30,520 nt of DNA from the IMG/VR virus record IMGVR_UViG_3300025728_000024, positions 1 to 30,520 of that record. The stretch is one strand, 5' to 3'. The notes under the pieces were generated by a model. That model worked only from the letters and a program-made list of their open reading frames with translations. It had not been told where the DNA came from and made no database searches. The stretch's first letter is position 1, and every line of letters starts with the position of its first letter. Source of the DNA: a virus. The translations under genes and the position numbers were made by a program. Below, in pieces: positions 1-6,122 of this stretch.

Positions 1-80
1 CGCAACAGGCTAGCAACCATCAGCCAGCCCTGGATGACCAGGGGTTTGTTATCGAGGGGGATTTCTTCCGTGAGAATTGA
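1..80 (+). CDS. C-terminal end of an upstream replication gene (partial)
   Basis: The frame starting at base 3 is open from the window edge and reads QQASNHQPALDDQGFVIEG followed by DFFREN and a stop at 78-80. The acidic, protein-like composition and the 11-base overlap with a good downstream GTG start suggest the last 25 residues of a real gene. In lambdoid phages the gene before P is the origin-binding protein O or a DnaC/DnaT-like protein, so that is the likely identity, but nothing in these residues proves it. Confidence 0.5.
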   Translation, partial: QQASNHQPALDDQGFVIEGDFFREN

Positions 81-846
81 AGATCGACACGAGTTCAACT
101 CGTTGCTTATCACCGCGATGGCCGTGTACGAGCGCCAGATCACTGCTCAGCTGGGTGATTTATTTTTCGCTGCGCTTGGGGCTTACACCCTGGATCAGGT
201 TAGGAATGGGATTGCCGCGCATCTGCAAGACCCGGCAGACGGAAGGTTCTCGCCAAAGCCTGCTGACGTTATTCGCCAGATCATGAATGCAAAGGCCTCT
301 GATGGCCGTCCTGGTCGCGATGAGGCTTGGTCGATAGCCCAGAGAGCAAGAGACGAAAGCGAGACTGTAATGGTCTCTGACGAGATCCTGGGGGCGCTGG
401 CAATTGCTCAGCCACTGCTCGACATGCGGGACAAGGTGGCGGCGCGCATGGCGTTCGTCGAGGCCTATGACCGGCTAGTGGCTGAGAAGCGATCCTCCGG
501 CCAGCCTTTCGAGTGGAATGTGTCGCTCGGGACCGACAAGTCTCGCCGCGGGCCGGCCATCGAGGCGGCGAAGGTTGCCGGCCTACTCCCAGCACCGAGG
601 GCTGCTGCGCTTCTGGAGATGCACGCCGAAGAGAGAGTTACGGCGGATGGCCTGGCAATCGTTGCGCTGATTGGCAGCGACAAGAAAAGCCTGAGCAGCG
701 ACGAGATGCGCGCCCGATGGAAGAGCCTTCGGTCTACCATCAGCACCGCCAAGCAGGGCAAGCACCTGCAGGCACAGCAGGATCTGAAAGAAGCCGAGCG
801 CGAGCTTGAAGAGATGGCACAAAAAAGAAAATCAACTGAGGATTAA
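70..846 (+). CDS. Replication protein P-like helicase loader
   Basis: This 258-residue protein resembles phage replication protein P and related helicase loaders, which bring the host DnaB helicase to the phage origin. The supporting segment is the N-terminal part with VYERQI, the DQVRNGIAAHL helix and RFSPKPADVIRQI, a pattern typical of P-like proteins in Pseudomonas phages. The C-terminal 60 residues are charged and probably coiled-coil (KEAERELEEMAQKRK). I chose the GTG at 70 over the ATG at 34 because GAGGGGG lies 9 bases upstream, the conserved part begins right after it, and the upstream gene appears to run to base 80. The gene is 3 bases short of the next start. Family assignment is by pattern; no catalytic motif is visible. 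Confidence 0.7.
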   Translation: MRIEDRHEFNSLLITAMAVYERQITAQLGDLFFAALGAYTLDQVRNGIAAHLQDPADGRFSPKPADVIRQIMNAKASDGRPGRDEAWSIAQRARDESETVMVSDEILGALAIAQPLLDMRDKVAARMAFVEAYDRLVAEKRSSGQPFEWNVSLGTDKSRRGPAIEAAKVAGLLPAPRAAALLEMHAEERVTADGLAIVALIGSDKKSLSSDEMRARWKSLRSTISTAKQGKHLQAQQDLKEAERELEEMAQKRKSTED

Positions 847-849
847 GCG

Positions 850-1056
850 ATGAGCAAATGGGTGAAATGCGGCGAACGGTTGCCAGAGGTCGGGGTTGAG
901 GTGCTAATCAGAATTCCGGTCTGCGGGCGTTTCAACGTCGAGAACGGGGTATATCAGGGCGATGGTATTTGGCGCGGCGCCTGGTGCAGTTCGCGGGGCG
1001 AAGGCCATTGCTACAAGGTCGTTCAGTGGGCGCCAATGCCGGAGGAAGCAGAATGA
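850..1056 (+). CDS. DUF551-like small protein
   Basis: A 68-residue protein that begins WVKCGERLPEVGVEVLI and ends YKVVQWAPMPEEAE. This layout, an N-terminal W-x(5)-LP segment and a C-terminal W-x-P-x-P segment, matches the DUF551 family, which is common in phages and has no established function. It follows the P-like gene after 3 bases and its stop overlaps the next start as ATGA. Four cysteines are present but not in an obvious metal-binding spacing. Confidence 0.7.
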   Translation: MSKWVKCGERLPEVGVEVLIRIPVCGRFNVENGVYQGDGIWRGAWCSSRGEGHCYKVVQWAPMPEEAE

Positions 1057-1379
1057 GCAACCACACCAAAGAAGAGTGGCTTGTAGATCGCGAGGACTAC
1101 TCGATCTGCGTCATGCGCGACGATGAACCACTGACCGTCGCCAACCTCGGCGCCATGGATCACAACGGCGTAAAGTACGTGATCGGCGATGAGACGTGGG
1201 CGAACGCCTACCTGATCCGCACGGCGCCGCAGATGCTGGCGATGTTAGAAGAGCTGATGGCCAAGGCCTACAAGCAGAACTGGAACGATCAGTATCCAGA
1301 ACTGCTGGAGAAAGCCGAGAAGGTATTGGCGATGGCCACGGCTGGAACCCCGACTTGTGACGACGAAGGTGAATTATGA
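1053..1379 (+). CDS. Hypothetical phage accessory protein
   Basis: This 108-residue protein is not recognised. The start at 1053 is chosen because GGAGGA lies just upstream and ATGA overlaps the previous stop. The central region reads AYLIRTAPQMLAMLEELM, a motif seen in many small phage proteins of the type 'APQMLAALE', followed by a helical acidic tail. It is soluble, with no signal peptide or membrane segment. It ends in an ATGA overlap with the first of two similar small genes. Position in the early accessory block suggests a non-essential role, but function is unknown. Confidence 0.65.
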   Translation: MSNHTKEEWLVDREDYSICVMRDDEPLTVANLGAMDHNGVKYVIGDETWANAYLIRTAPQMLAMLEELMAKAYKQNWNDQYPELLEKAEKVLAMATAGTPTCDDEGEL

Positions 1380-1582
1380 GCAAGCCAAAATGGGTCCATG
1401 CCCCAGCCTGGGCGCAGTACCTGGCCCAAGACGAAGGCGGCGAGTGGTACTGGTACGAGCACAAGCCGATCGCGATGCATGCGCGGCATGAGATTGATTA
1501 TTCTGGCGGCAATCAGCACAGCCGAGCAGCAAGGGCGCGCATCCACGATCAATGGCGGGAAACGATGGAGGCAAGGCCATGA
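1376..1582 (+). CDS. Small tryptophan-rich protein, copy 1 of a tandem pair
   Basis: A 68-residue protein starting MSKPKWVHAPAWAQYLAQ and continuing EWYWYEHKPIA. The next gene repeats this opening almost residue for residue, so the two are tandem paralogues. It is rich in W, Y and H. Its last codons hold the junction TGGAGGCAAGGCCATGA at 1566-1582, which supplies the ribosome binding site and the overlapping start of the next gene. Function is unknown; a small DNA- or protein-binding accessory role is possible but not shown. Confidence 0.65.
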   Translation: MSKPKWVHAPAWAQYLAQDEGGEWYWYEHKPIAMHARHEIDYSGGNQHSRAARARIHDQWRETMEARP

Positions 1583-1788
1583 GTAAGCCGGAGTGGAGCG
1601 AGGCGCCAGCGTGGTCACAGCGGCTTGCGCAAGACGCCAATGGTCTGTGGGTGTTCTATGAAAACAAGCCATATGCGAAAGTGAAAGTCGGGATGTGGAT
1701 AGAGCCGTCGCCGCAGGGCCGGTTCGCCGATGGTGGTGGGTATCTGTCAAATCCAGAATGGGAAAGCACTTTGGAGGGCCGGCCATGA
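1579..1788 (+). CDS. Small tryptophan-rich protein, copy 2 of a tandem pair
   Basis: A 69-residue protein starting MSKPEWSEAPAWSQRLAQ and continuing WVFYENKPYAKV, clearly related to the preceding gene over its first 35 residues and different after that (GMWIEPSPQGRF and a glycine-rich stretch). The start at 1579 overlaps the previous stop as ATGA, and GGAGG lies 7 bases upstream. Its own end carries another form of the same 17-base junction at 1772-1788. Function is unknown. Confidence 0.65.
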   Translation: MSKPEWSEAPAWSQRLAQDANGLWVFYENKPYAKVKVGMWIEPSPQGRFADGGGYLSNPEWESTLEGRP

Positions 1789-2033
1789 AGACCGAGCAAG
1801 AGCAGCTGGCCGAATGTCGCGCCCACTGGGAAGCGACAAAGCCCGACGCGGTATTCCCGGATTACTGGCTGGGCTGGAAGGCGGCACGGGAGACTCTGGT
1901 GGTTGAACTGCCGAAGCCACTGCCGTCTGGCGACTACCGAATGGCGTCGCCGGTTTATCTCGCGTCGGCAGTCATAAAGTCCCTGCAGGAATCTGGCGTA
2001 AAGGTGGCTGAGCTTACGAAGGGGTGGGCATGA
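1785..2033 (+). CDS. Hypothetical protein with W-GWKAAR...ELPKP module
   Basis: An 82-residue protein with the order DYWLGWKAARETLVVELPKP, then a Y-x-A...V helix and an end reading GVKVAELTKGWA. The same order of elements occurs in the protein at 2841-3065, and the first half resembles the C-terminus of the protein at 3062-3952. Function is unknown. The start at 1785 is set by the ATGA overlap and the upstream GGAGG. It is followed by an ATGA overlap with a 43-residue gene. Confidence 0.6.
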   Translation: MKTEQEQLAECRAHWEATKPDAVFPDYWLGWKAARETLVVELPKPLPSGDYRMASPVYLASAVIKSLQESGVKVAELTKGWA

Positions 2034-2161
2034 CCAAGCGCAACTGGACTGTGCGCGCATCCGGAAGGTCGTTTCAGATGGTCGTTCTGGATGGCGACAT
2101 CGATTACGCGGCCGCCTTGAGATCGGCGCGATTGATCTGGCCAGATGCAGAGGTTTCGTAA
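2030..2161 (+). CDS. 43-residue conserved phage protein
   Basis: A very short gene reading MTKRNWTVRASGRSFQMVVL, then a central acidic turn and ARLIWPDAEVS. Small proteins of this size with TVR near the start and IWP-x-AEV at the end recur in Pseudomonas phages as uncharacterised proteins, so I regard it as real despite its length. The start overlaps the previous stop as ATGA and GGGGTGGG lies upstream. It is the last gene before the first structured intergenic element. Function is unknown. Confidence 0.6.
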   Translation: MTKRNWTVRASGRSFQMVVLDGDIDYAAALRSARLIWPDAEVS

Positions 2162-2167
2162 AAACCA

Positions 2168-2197
2168 CTAGCCAAGCAAGTTAACCGCCAGTATGAT
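2168..2197 (+). promoter_or_regulatory. Putative promoter of structured element A
   Basis: TATGAT at 2192-2197 is a close match to a sigma-70 -10 box and is followed by TTGCGA. There is no good -35 hexamer (CTAGCC at 2168-2173). The second element, 2.1 kb downstream, has TATGAT-x-TGCGA too, and in both copies GCCAA lies exactly 16 bases before TATGAT. Shared spacing in otherwise different sequence supports a real promoter, perhaps one needing an activator. Confidence 0.5.
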
Positions 2198-2203
2198 TTG
2201 CGA

Positions 2204-2310
2204 ACAGCCTTGGCGGGCTTTCAATTCAGTAAGGCTAGAGCGATGCAGTGCATGTACTGAACATGTCCGCCAATTCCAGAAATGGAAACTGCATCGCTCT
2301 AGCCTTTTTT
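2204..2310 (+). ncRNA. Structured leader RNA / attenuator-like element A
   Basis: A predicted transcript from the 2192 promoter would begin near 2204. It holds a small hairpin (AGCC 2206-2209 with GGCT 2216-2219) and then a perfect 19-bp stem (2231-2249 with 2288-2306) that encloses two hairpins. The first is CATGT 2251-2255 with ACATG 2261-2265 and loop ACTGA. The second is TTCC 2274-2277 with GGAA 2284-2287. The stem ends in six Ts at 2305-2310, so it should act as an intrinsic terminator 13 bases before the next ATG. The same architecture with different stem bases appears at 4279-4392. It could be a small RNA, an attenuator or both. Confidence 0.6.
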
Positions 2311-2323
2311 GTGGGGCAAAGAA

Positions 2324-2659
2324 ATGGAAATGTCAGATCGTGAGTTACTGGAGTTCGCGGCAAAGGCTGCTGGTTGCGAGGTGGTCTGGTGTAGCTGGTA
2401 CGGTCGATTTACTGGCGATGTCTCAGGGTTTCGTTTTGGCGATTCGCTTGGCCAAGTTTGGAACCCGCTTGAGGACGACGGCGATGCGCTTCGGCTGGCG
2501 GTAAAGCTTAAGCTCGACATTGCCATAGATGACTACGTCCAAGTCTCGTGGTGGCGCGAGCAGGGTTTGCTCGATTGGGTAAATGAAAACTGCTGTCGCC
2601 GCGCCATCGTTCGCGCAGCCGCCGAGATCGGCAAAGCCATGCAGGAGCAGCCGAAATGA
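2324..2659 (+). CDS. Phage ABA-sandwich-domain-like protein
   Basis: A 111-residue protein starting MEMSDRELLEFAAKAAG and containing WNPLEDDGDALRLAVKLKL, the hallmark of the small phage 'ABA sandwich' family of unknown function. The C-terminal half has a helix ending RAAAEIGKAMQEQ. I chose the ATG at 2324 because its context (AAGAAATGGAAAT) matches the start of the gene after element B (AAGAAAATGGAAAT). The ribosome binding site is weak. Expression probably depends on read-through of the terminator-like stem just upstream, or on transcription from further upstream. It overlaps the next gene by ATGA. Confidence 0.7.
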   Translation: MEMSDRELLEFAAKAAGCEVVWCSWYGRFTGDVSGFRFGDSLGQVWNPLEDDGDALRLAVKLKLDIAIDDYVQVSWWREQGLLDWVNENCCRRAIVRAAAEIGKAMQEQPK

Positions 2660-2844
2660 ACCGAGCCAGCCCGGTACAACTCAGAAAGTCCCTTGATGTC
2701 GCCCACGCCTTCGCCAAGGCTGGCATCCGTTTTGTCGTCATGCCGGTAGTTGATGAGGCCGACCATGCGAATCTTGCGGATCAGGCCCAAGAGCGATTGG
2801 AGCGGATCGCGGTCATCGTTGAGTCTAAGGAGCGGATGGTATGA
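2656..2844 (+). CDS. DUF1382-like small protein
   Basis: A 62-residue protein beginning MNRASPVQLRKSLDVAHAF followed by AKAGIRFVVMPV, which is the typical opening of DUF1382 proteins of phages and prophages in Pseudomonas and enterobacteria. The rest is a helical segment with QAQERLERIAVI. No function has been established for this family. It sits between ATGA overlaps on both sides, so it is translationally coupled to its neighbours. Confidence 0.75.
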   Translation: MNRASPVQLRKSLDVAHAFAKAGIRFVVMPVVDEADHANLADQAQERLERIAVIVESKERMV

Positions 2845-3065
2845 GCGACAACTCACGCGAGCATTTTGAATCGTGGTGGAGCAAACAAACGTCAATTGAT
2901 CCGTATATCAAGGGCGAAATGTGGGATGCATGGCAAGCAAGCCGCGCCGCTATCGAGATTGAGCTTCCGAAAAGCACAGAATTCGGCCATGTCGATCTTC
3001 CCGGCTACGTCATTGACCGGTGCGCGAGCATGATTGCCGCACAAGGCCTGAAGGTGAAAGCATGA
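2841..3065 (+). CDS. Hypothetical protein with FESWW...WQASRA...ELPK module
   Basis: A 74-residue protein with HFESWW near the start, then MWDAWQASRAAIEIELPK, and an end reading AAQGLKVKA. The layout parallels the gene at 1785-2033 (GWKAAR...ELPKP...GVKV) and the C-terminus of the next gene (NFESW...WLTWQARAALE). These look like copies of one small module spread through the accessory block. Function is unknown. It overlaps the next gene by ATGA. Confidence 0.6.
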   Translation: MSDNSREHFESWWSKQTSIDPYIKGEMWDAWQASRAAIEIELPKSTEFGHVDLPGYVIDRCASMIAAQGLKVKA

Positions 3066-3952
3066 ACAACGAAAAGATGGTCAGCGTCCCATTCAAAGCC
3101 CTGCGCGACTTCCTAGAGCACAGCGCCTGCACCTACAAGGGGCCTGAATGGACAAAGAACAAGGCGGCGCTGCGTCATGCGATGAGTCAGCCACCACTGC
3201 AAGATATTAAGGCCGCCGACAAATACAGCGACCTGAAGAAAGCGGCCGAGGCCTGCAAAGACCTTCTTCCGCTTCGCTACATGGACGGCGCCGTATTAAC
3301 CTACATCCGAAACGACTATGGGATTGTGTTCGACGTTCACCAGAACCGATCTTTTCCGGGACTGATGGAGGAAAACAAGGCTTACGCAGATCTGGCGCTT
3401 GCTGCAAAGCCGGACACGATTCTCGATCTGATCGGCAGCCTTGCAGTTTCGGAAAGCATGGAAGGCCTTTACACCTCGACCGTGACTGTTGAGCGTGCCG
3501 AGCTTGATCAAACCAAGCGCGATCGCGACAAGCTCTCAGAGGCTGTCGAGCAGCAGAAGAGCCTAATCACCTCGCTGCGTGCTGAGCTTCGGGAGTCGTA
3601 CAGCATTGATGCTGCCGTGCAAGAAGAGCATATGGATGTGGAGGCTGCCGCAAAGACGCTGGCGGACTGTATGGATTACCCATGGGAACACATGCCCGAG
3701 CAGGGTCGCGCTTCTATGCGAGAGCACGCTAGGACCATTGTGAGCGCTGCTCTATCCGCCAGCGCAGAGCCGAGCGCGCCGGTTGAGCGAGATGAGCGGG
3801 CAAACTTCGAGTCATGGGTTTCAACTCGCAAGATTTGCACTCACAAGGGCGCTACGCTGAAGAAAGACATCGCTGGCGGTTACATGGACTATCGAATCAA
3901 CGACCGCTGGCTTACTTGGCAGGCTCGCGCAGCACTGGAGGCCAGGCCATGA
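3062..3952 (+). CDS. Hypothetical multi-module accessory protein with coiled coil
   Basis: A 296-residue protein made of recognisable pieces but without a known function. Residues 1-45 (VSVPFKALRDFLEH) resemble short phage proteins. Residues about 145-185 form a likely coiled coil (RAELDQTKRDRDKLSEAVE). Residues about 195-240 carry MDYPWEHMPEQGRASMREHA, a segment common in Pseudomonas phage proteins. The C-terminal 50 residues hold the FESW...WLTWQARAALEARP module shared with neighbours. The start at 3062 overlaps the previous stop. The end contains the third 17-base junction, TGGAGGCCAGGCCATGA at 3936-3952. It looks assembled from exchangeable modules. Confidence 0.65.
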   Translation: MNNEKMVSVPFKALRDFLEHSACTYKGPEWTKNKAALRHAMSQPPLQDIKAADKYSDLKKAAEACKDLLPLRYMDGAVLTYIRNDYGIVFDVHQNRSFPGLMEENKAYADLALAAKPDTILDLIGSLAVSESMEGLYTSTVTVERAELDQTKRDRDKLSEAVEQQKSLITSLRAELRESYSIDAAVQEEHMDVEAAAKTLADCMDYPWEHMPEQGRASMREHARTIVSAALSASAEPSAPVERDERANFESWVSTRKICTHKGATLKKDIAGGYMDYRINDRWLTWQARAALEARP

Positions 3953-4263
3953 GCACCCCATGCGAAAAGCACGCCTTGCTTCCAGTAGTCGGCCAGTCCC
4001 CGTGCGCAGGGTGCGAGATTGAAAGGCTGATGGCTGAGAGTGAGGCGCTTCATGCTCAGGTCGATACGCTGGCCGAGTGGTACGCCAATTCTCTGAATGA
4101 GTGCACCGCGCTTCGCAAAGATGCAGAGCGCTGGCGCTTCATTGCGTACGAATGGCCAAAGGTGAAGCTGGTAGAAAATGCCCCATGGTTCAACGCATGC
4201 TTCCTTGAGCGCGAGATAGACGCCCTAATGAGCAAAGCCCCATTGGCCAATCCAGGCCAGTAG
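3949..4263 (+). CDS. Hypothetical protein with coiled coil and DAERWRF segment
   Basis: A 104-residue protein. Its N-terminus has C-x-K-H (CEKHALLPVVG) and C-x2-C (CAGCEIERL), which could bind a metal. This is followed by a helical segment of about 40 residues and then LRKDAERWRFIAYEWP, a motif found near the C-terminus of many phage hypothetical proteins. The start at 3949 overlaps the previous stop and has GGAGG upstream. The -35 region of the second element's promoter lies inside its last codons. Function is unknown. Confidence 0.6.
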   Translation: MSTPCEKHALLPVVGQSPCAGCEIERLMAESEALHAQVDTLAEWYANSLNECTALRKDAERWRFIAYEWPKVKLVENAPWFNACFLEREIDALMSKAPLANPGQ

Positions 4264-4272
4264 CGGTATGAT
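4243..4272 (+). promoter_or_regulatory. Putative promoter of structured element B
   Basis: TTGGCC at 4243-4248 and TATGAT at 4267-4272 are separated by 18 bases, a plausible sigma-70 promoter. TATGATGTGCGA matches TATGATTTGCGA in the first element, and GCCAA again lies 16 bases upstream of TATGAT. Its upstream half overlaps the end of the preceding coding sequence. Confidence 0.55.
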
Positions 4273-4278
4273 GTGCGA

Positions 4279-4392
4279 CCGGCCTGCAAGCCGGCAAATA
4301 TTAGTAAGGATTCACATGCGCCCTGGCCGGTTACTGATCCGGTTTTTGCAGAGTCACTTCGGTGATTAGGGCGCAGGTGAATCCTTTTTTTT
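4279..4392 (+). ncRNA. Structured leader RNA / attenuator-like element B
   Basis: The second member of the pair. It holds a hairpin CCGGC 4279-4283 with GCCGG 4290-4294, then AGTAAGG, then a 19-bp stem (4306-4324 with 4368-4386) with a single A/G mismatch. The stem encloses CCGG 4327-4330 with CCGG 4339-4342 around a loop containing TACTGA, and AGTCAC 4352-4357 with GTGATT 4362-4367 capped by a TTCG tetraloop. Eight Ts follow at 4385-4392, just before the next start codon. Except for AAGG/CCTT at the base, the stem sequences differ from element A, while the fold, TACTGA and flanks are kept. This is what base-pair covariation under selection looks like. Confidence 0.6.
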
Positions 4393-4404
4393 GGGATTAA
4401 GAAA

Positions 4405-4833
4405 ATGGAAATTACCGCTAAGCAAGCAGCCCAACGTTTGATCCTGGCTCACTGGGGTCAATGGCAGTCGATCGACAAGCTCATGCAGGAAATCCCAGTG
4501 GATCAGATTGATTCGCTCTGGGAAGAGTTTTGCGATGATCTTCAGGATTCTCGCAATGAGGTCCGCTGGCTGGGTGACGAAGTTGCAGAAATCAAAAGTC
4601 GAGCCCATTACAGCTGGGGGCGGAATTACGACGTTGATGTCCGGGTAATCAAGTTGCCTGGCGACAAGGGGCTGGCCTACAACTTCATGTCGGGCGGCGG
4701 CAAGCATGGTGAGCCAGAAGCTTATCCGTGGTGGGATGAGGCGTGGTTCGTAGAAGTCACTGGCACCGTGACAACCGTTCGCCACACCTATGCTGATATT
4801 CCAGAGTCTGAATCCGCCGAGGATTCGCAATGA
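4405..4833 (+). CDS. Hypothetical protein downstream of element B
   Basis: A 142-residue protein starting MEITAKQAAQRLILAHWGQW with a helical N-terminal third (IDSLWEEFCDDLQDSRNEV). A likely beta-rich second half follows, with a glycine patch FMSGGGKHG and WWDEAWFVEV. It is acidic and soluble, with no signal peptide. It is not recognised as a known family. It starts 12 bases after the T run of element B, with only a weak AAGA ribosome binding site. It overlaps the antirepressor gene by ATGA, so the element may control both. Confidence 0.6.
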   Translation: MEITAKQAAQRLILAHWGQWQSIDKLMQEIPVDQIDSLWEEFCDDLQDSRNEVRWLGDEVAEIKSRAHYSWGRNYDVDVRVIKLPGDKGLAYNFMSGGGKHGEPEAYPWWDEAWFVEVTGTVTTVRHTYADIPESESAEDSQ

Positions 4834-5558
4834 ATCAGCTAGTGAATATGCAAGTCCTCACTATGTCGAGCATCGACCTGCGCGACATCGTAAATGATGC
4901 GCGCGAAGAGGCCGGCCAATCCCGCGTTCGCAATGACCAGTTCGTGGCAAGGATAAAAGACGAACTGGGCGACGAATTAGGGGGGTGCAAAAAGATTGCA
5001 TACCCCGGAACCGGCGCCTTCATGGATTATTACGACCTGACGCCTGACCAGTGCATGTTGGTCGGCATGCGTGAATCGAAAGCGGTTCGCCGTAAAGTGC
5101 TCGAAAAGCTAAAGGTCATGCGGTCGCCAGTGGTTCAAGTTCCGCAGACCTTGGCCGGAGCTCTGCGCCTCGCGGCAGACCAGGCCGAGCACATCGAGCA
5201 GCAGGCCCAACAACTGGCCATCGCCGCGCCCAAGGTCGAGTTCGTAGACCGTTACGTCGAGTCGTCAGGCCTCAAGGGCTTCCGCCAGGTCGCCAAGCTG
5301 CTGGGCATCAAGGAGAACCTATTCCGGGCCTTCCTGAGCGATCAGAAGATCATGTACCAGATCGGCGGAGAGTGGGTGCCATACGCCAACCACATCGACG
5401 CCGGCCGGTTTGAAGTCAAGACCGGCGCCAGCGAGGGAGGCCATGCGTTCAATCAGGCCAAGTTCACAAGTAAGGGAATCGAGTACGTCGCCCGCCTGCT
5501 GCGCGACTCAAATAAAATAGAACCTGAAAAGGCCCTCGGCATGGAGTCGGCGCAATGA
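4830..5558 (+). CDS. Phage antirepressor, KilAC domain
   Basis: A 242-residue protein with two parts. The N-terminal part (residues about 1-90) has SSIDLRDIVNDAREEAGQ and YDLTPDQCMLVGMRESKAVR, typical of Rha/antirepressor N-terminal domains. The C-terminal part (about 110-232) has QLAIAAPKVEFVDRYV, GFRQVAKLLGIKENLFRAFL and QAKFTSKGIEYVARLL, which is the KilAC DNA-binding domain. Such proteins block or replace phage repressors or host regulators during induction. No repressor gene is in the window. It is coupled by ATGA to genes on both sides and lies downstream of element B, which could regulate it. Confidence 0.88.
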   Translation: MNQLVNMQVLTMSSIDLRDIVNDAREEAGQSRVRNDQFVARIKDELGDELGGCKKIAYPGTGAFMDYYDLTPDQCMLVGMRESKAVRRKVLEKLKVMRSPVVQVPQTLAGALRLAADQAEHIEQQAQQLAIAAPKVEFVDRYVESSGLKGFRQVAKLLGIKENLFRAFLSDQKIMYQIGGEWVPYANHIDAGRFEVKTGASEGGHAFNQAKFTSKGIEYVARLLRDSNKIEPEKALGMESAQ

Positions 5559-5713
5559 CAAATATTCAGTTCCACGCATTGTCGGGCCCGATCTGGCTGA
5601 TCGCTTCCAACGTTGAACCTTCGCCATGGTTCGCTGTGGCGTGCGGCGCCATGTTTGCATATCACGGCGTAGCTCTGGCGTGGTCGGTGTGGAAGGATCG
5701 ACGCAATGGCTAG
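5555..5713 (+). CDS. Small membrane protein
   Basis: A 52-residue gene with one likely membrane-spanning segment (WFAVACGAMFAYHGVALAW, residues 25-43) and a basic tail KDRRNG. It starts with an ATGA overlap on the antirepressor stop and runs 8 bases into ninB. The tight fit between two confident genes supports it as real. Function is unknown. Confidence 0.55.
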   Translation: MTNIQFHALSGPIWLIASNVEPSPWFAVACGAMFAYHGVALAWSVWKDRRNG

Positions 5714-6122
5714 TATACAGATCCGAAACGAATCAGATCGCAACAAGGCCATGGGCTACATCGCGGGCCTGGACCTGGCGAAGCCGAAGAAGCTGGCCGT
5801 CACCGACGTGGATCGCAGTGGAGAGCAGAACAAGGCTCTACACGCCGCGCTGGCCGATATCGCCGCACAGGTCGAGCATGCTGGCAAGAAGTGGAGCGTG
5901 CTGATCTGGAAGCGCCTTCTGACGGCTGCCTGGCTTCGCGAGTCGGGCGATCAGCCGCAGATGATTCCAGCGGTAGACGGTAACGGCTTCGATGTGATTT
6001 ACGAGCGCACAAGCAAGCTAACCGTAAAGCAGTGCGGCGAACTGATCGAATGGGTCAATGCTTTCGGGTCGGAGCATCAAGTCCGCTGGACGCAGAAAGA
6101 CCACTGGGATGGGCGGTACTGA
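5706..6122 (+). CDS. ninB: NinB recombination mediator
   Basis: A 138-residue protein matching the NinB/Orf family, close in length to lambda NinB (146). NinB binds single-stranded DNA and SSB and helps load the phage recombinase, replacing host RecFOR. The core segments AALADIAAQVEHAGKKWSV, WKRLLTAAWLRESGD and KLTVKQCGELIEWVNAFG are characteristic, with the typical C-terminal VRWTQKDHW. It is the first gene of a nin-like block followed directly by the phosphatase through a TGATG overlap. Confidence 0.9.
   Translation: MASIQIRNESDRNKAMGYIAGLDLAKPKKLAVTDVDRSGEQNKALHAALADIAAQVEHAGKKWSVLIWKRLLTAAWLRESGDQPQMIPAVDGNGFDVIYERTSKLTVKQCGELIEWVNAFGSEHQVRWTQKDHWDGRY

Noticed and set aside
34-69. ATG at 34 as the start of the P-like gene
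   Set aside because: No ribosome binding site precedes it, its first 12 residues look non-conserved, and another plausible gene end runs through it to base 80. GTG at 70 has a good GAGGGGG.
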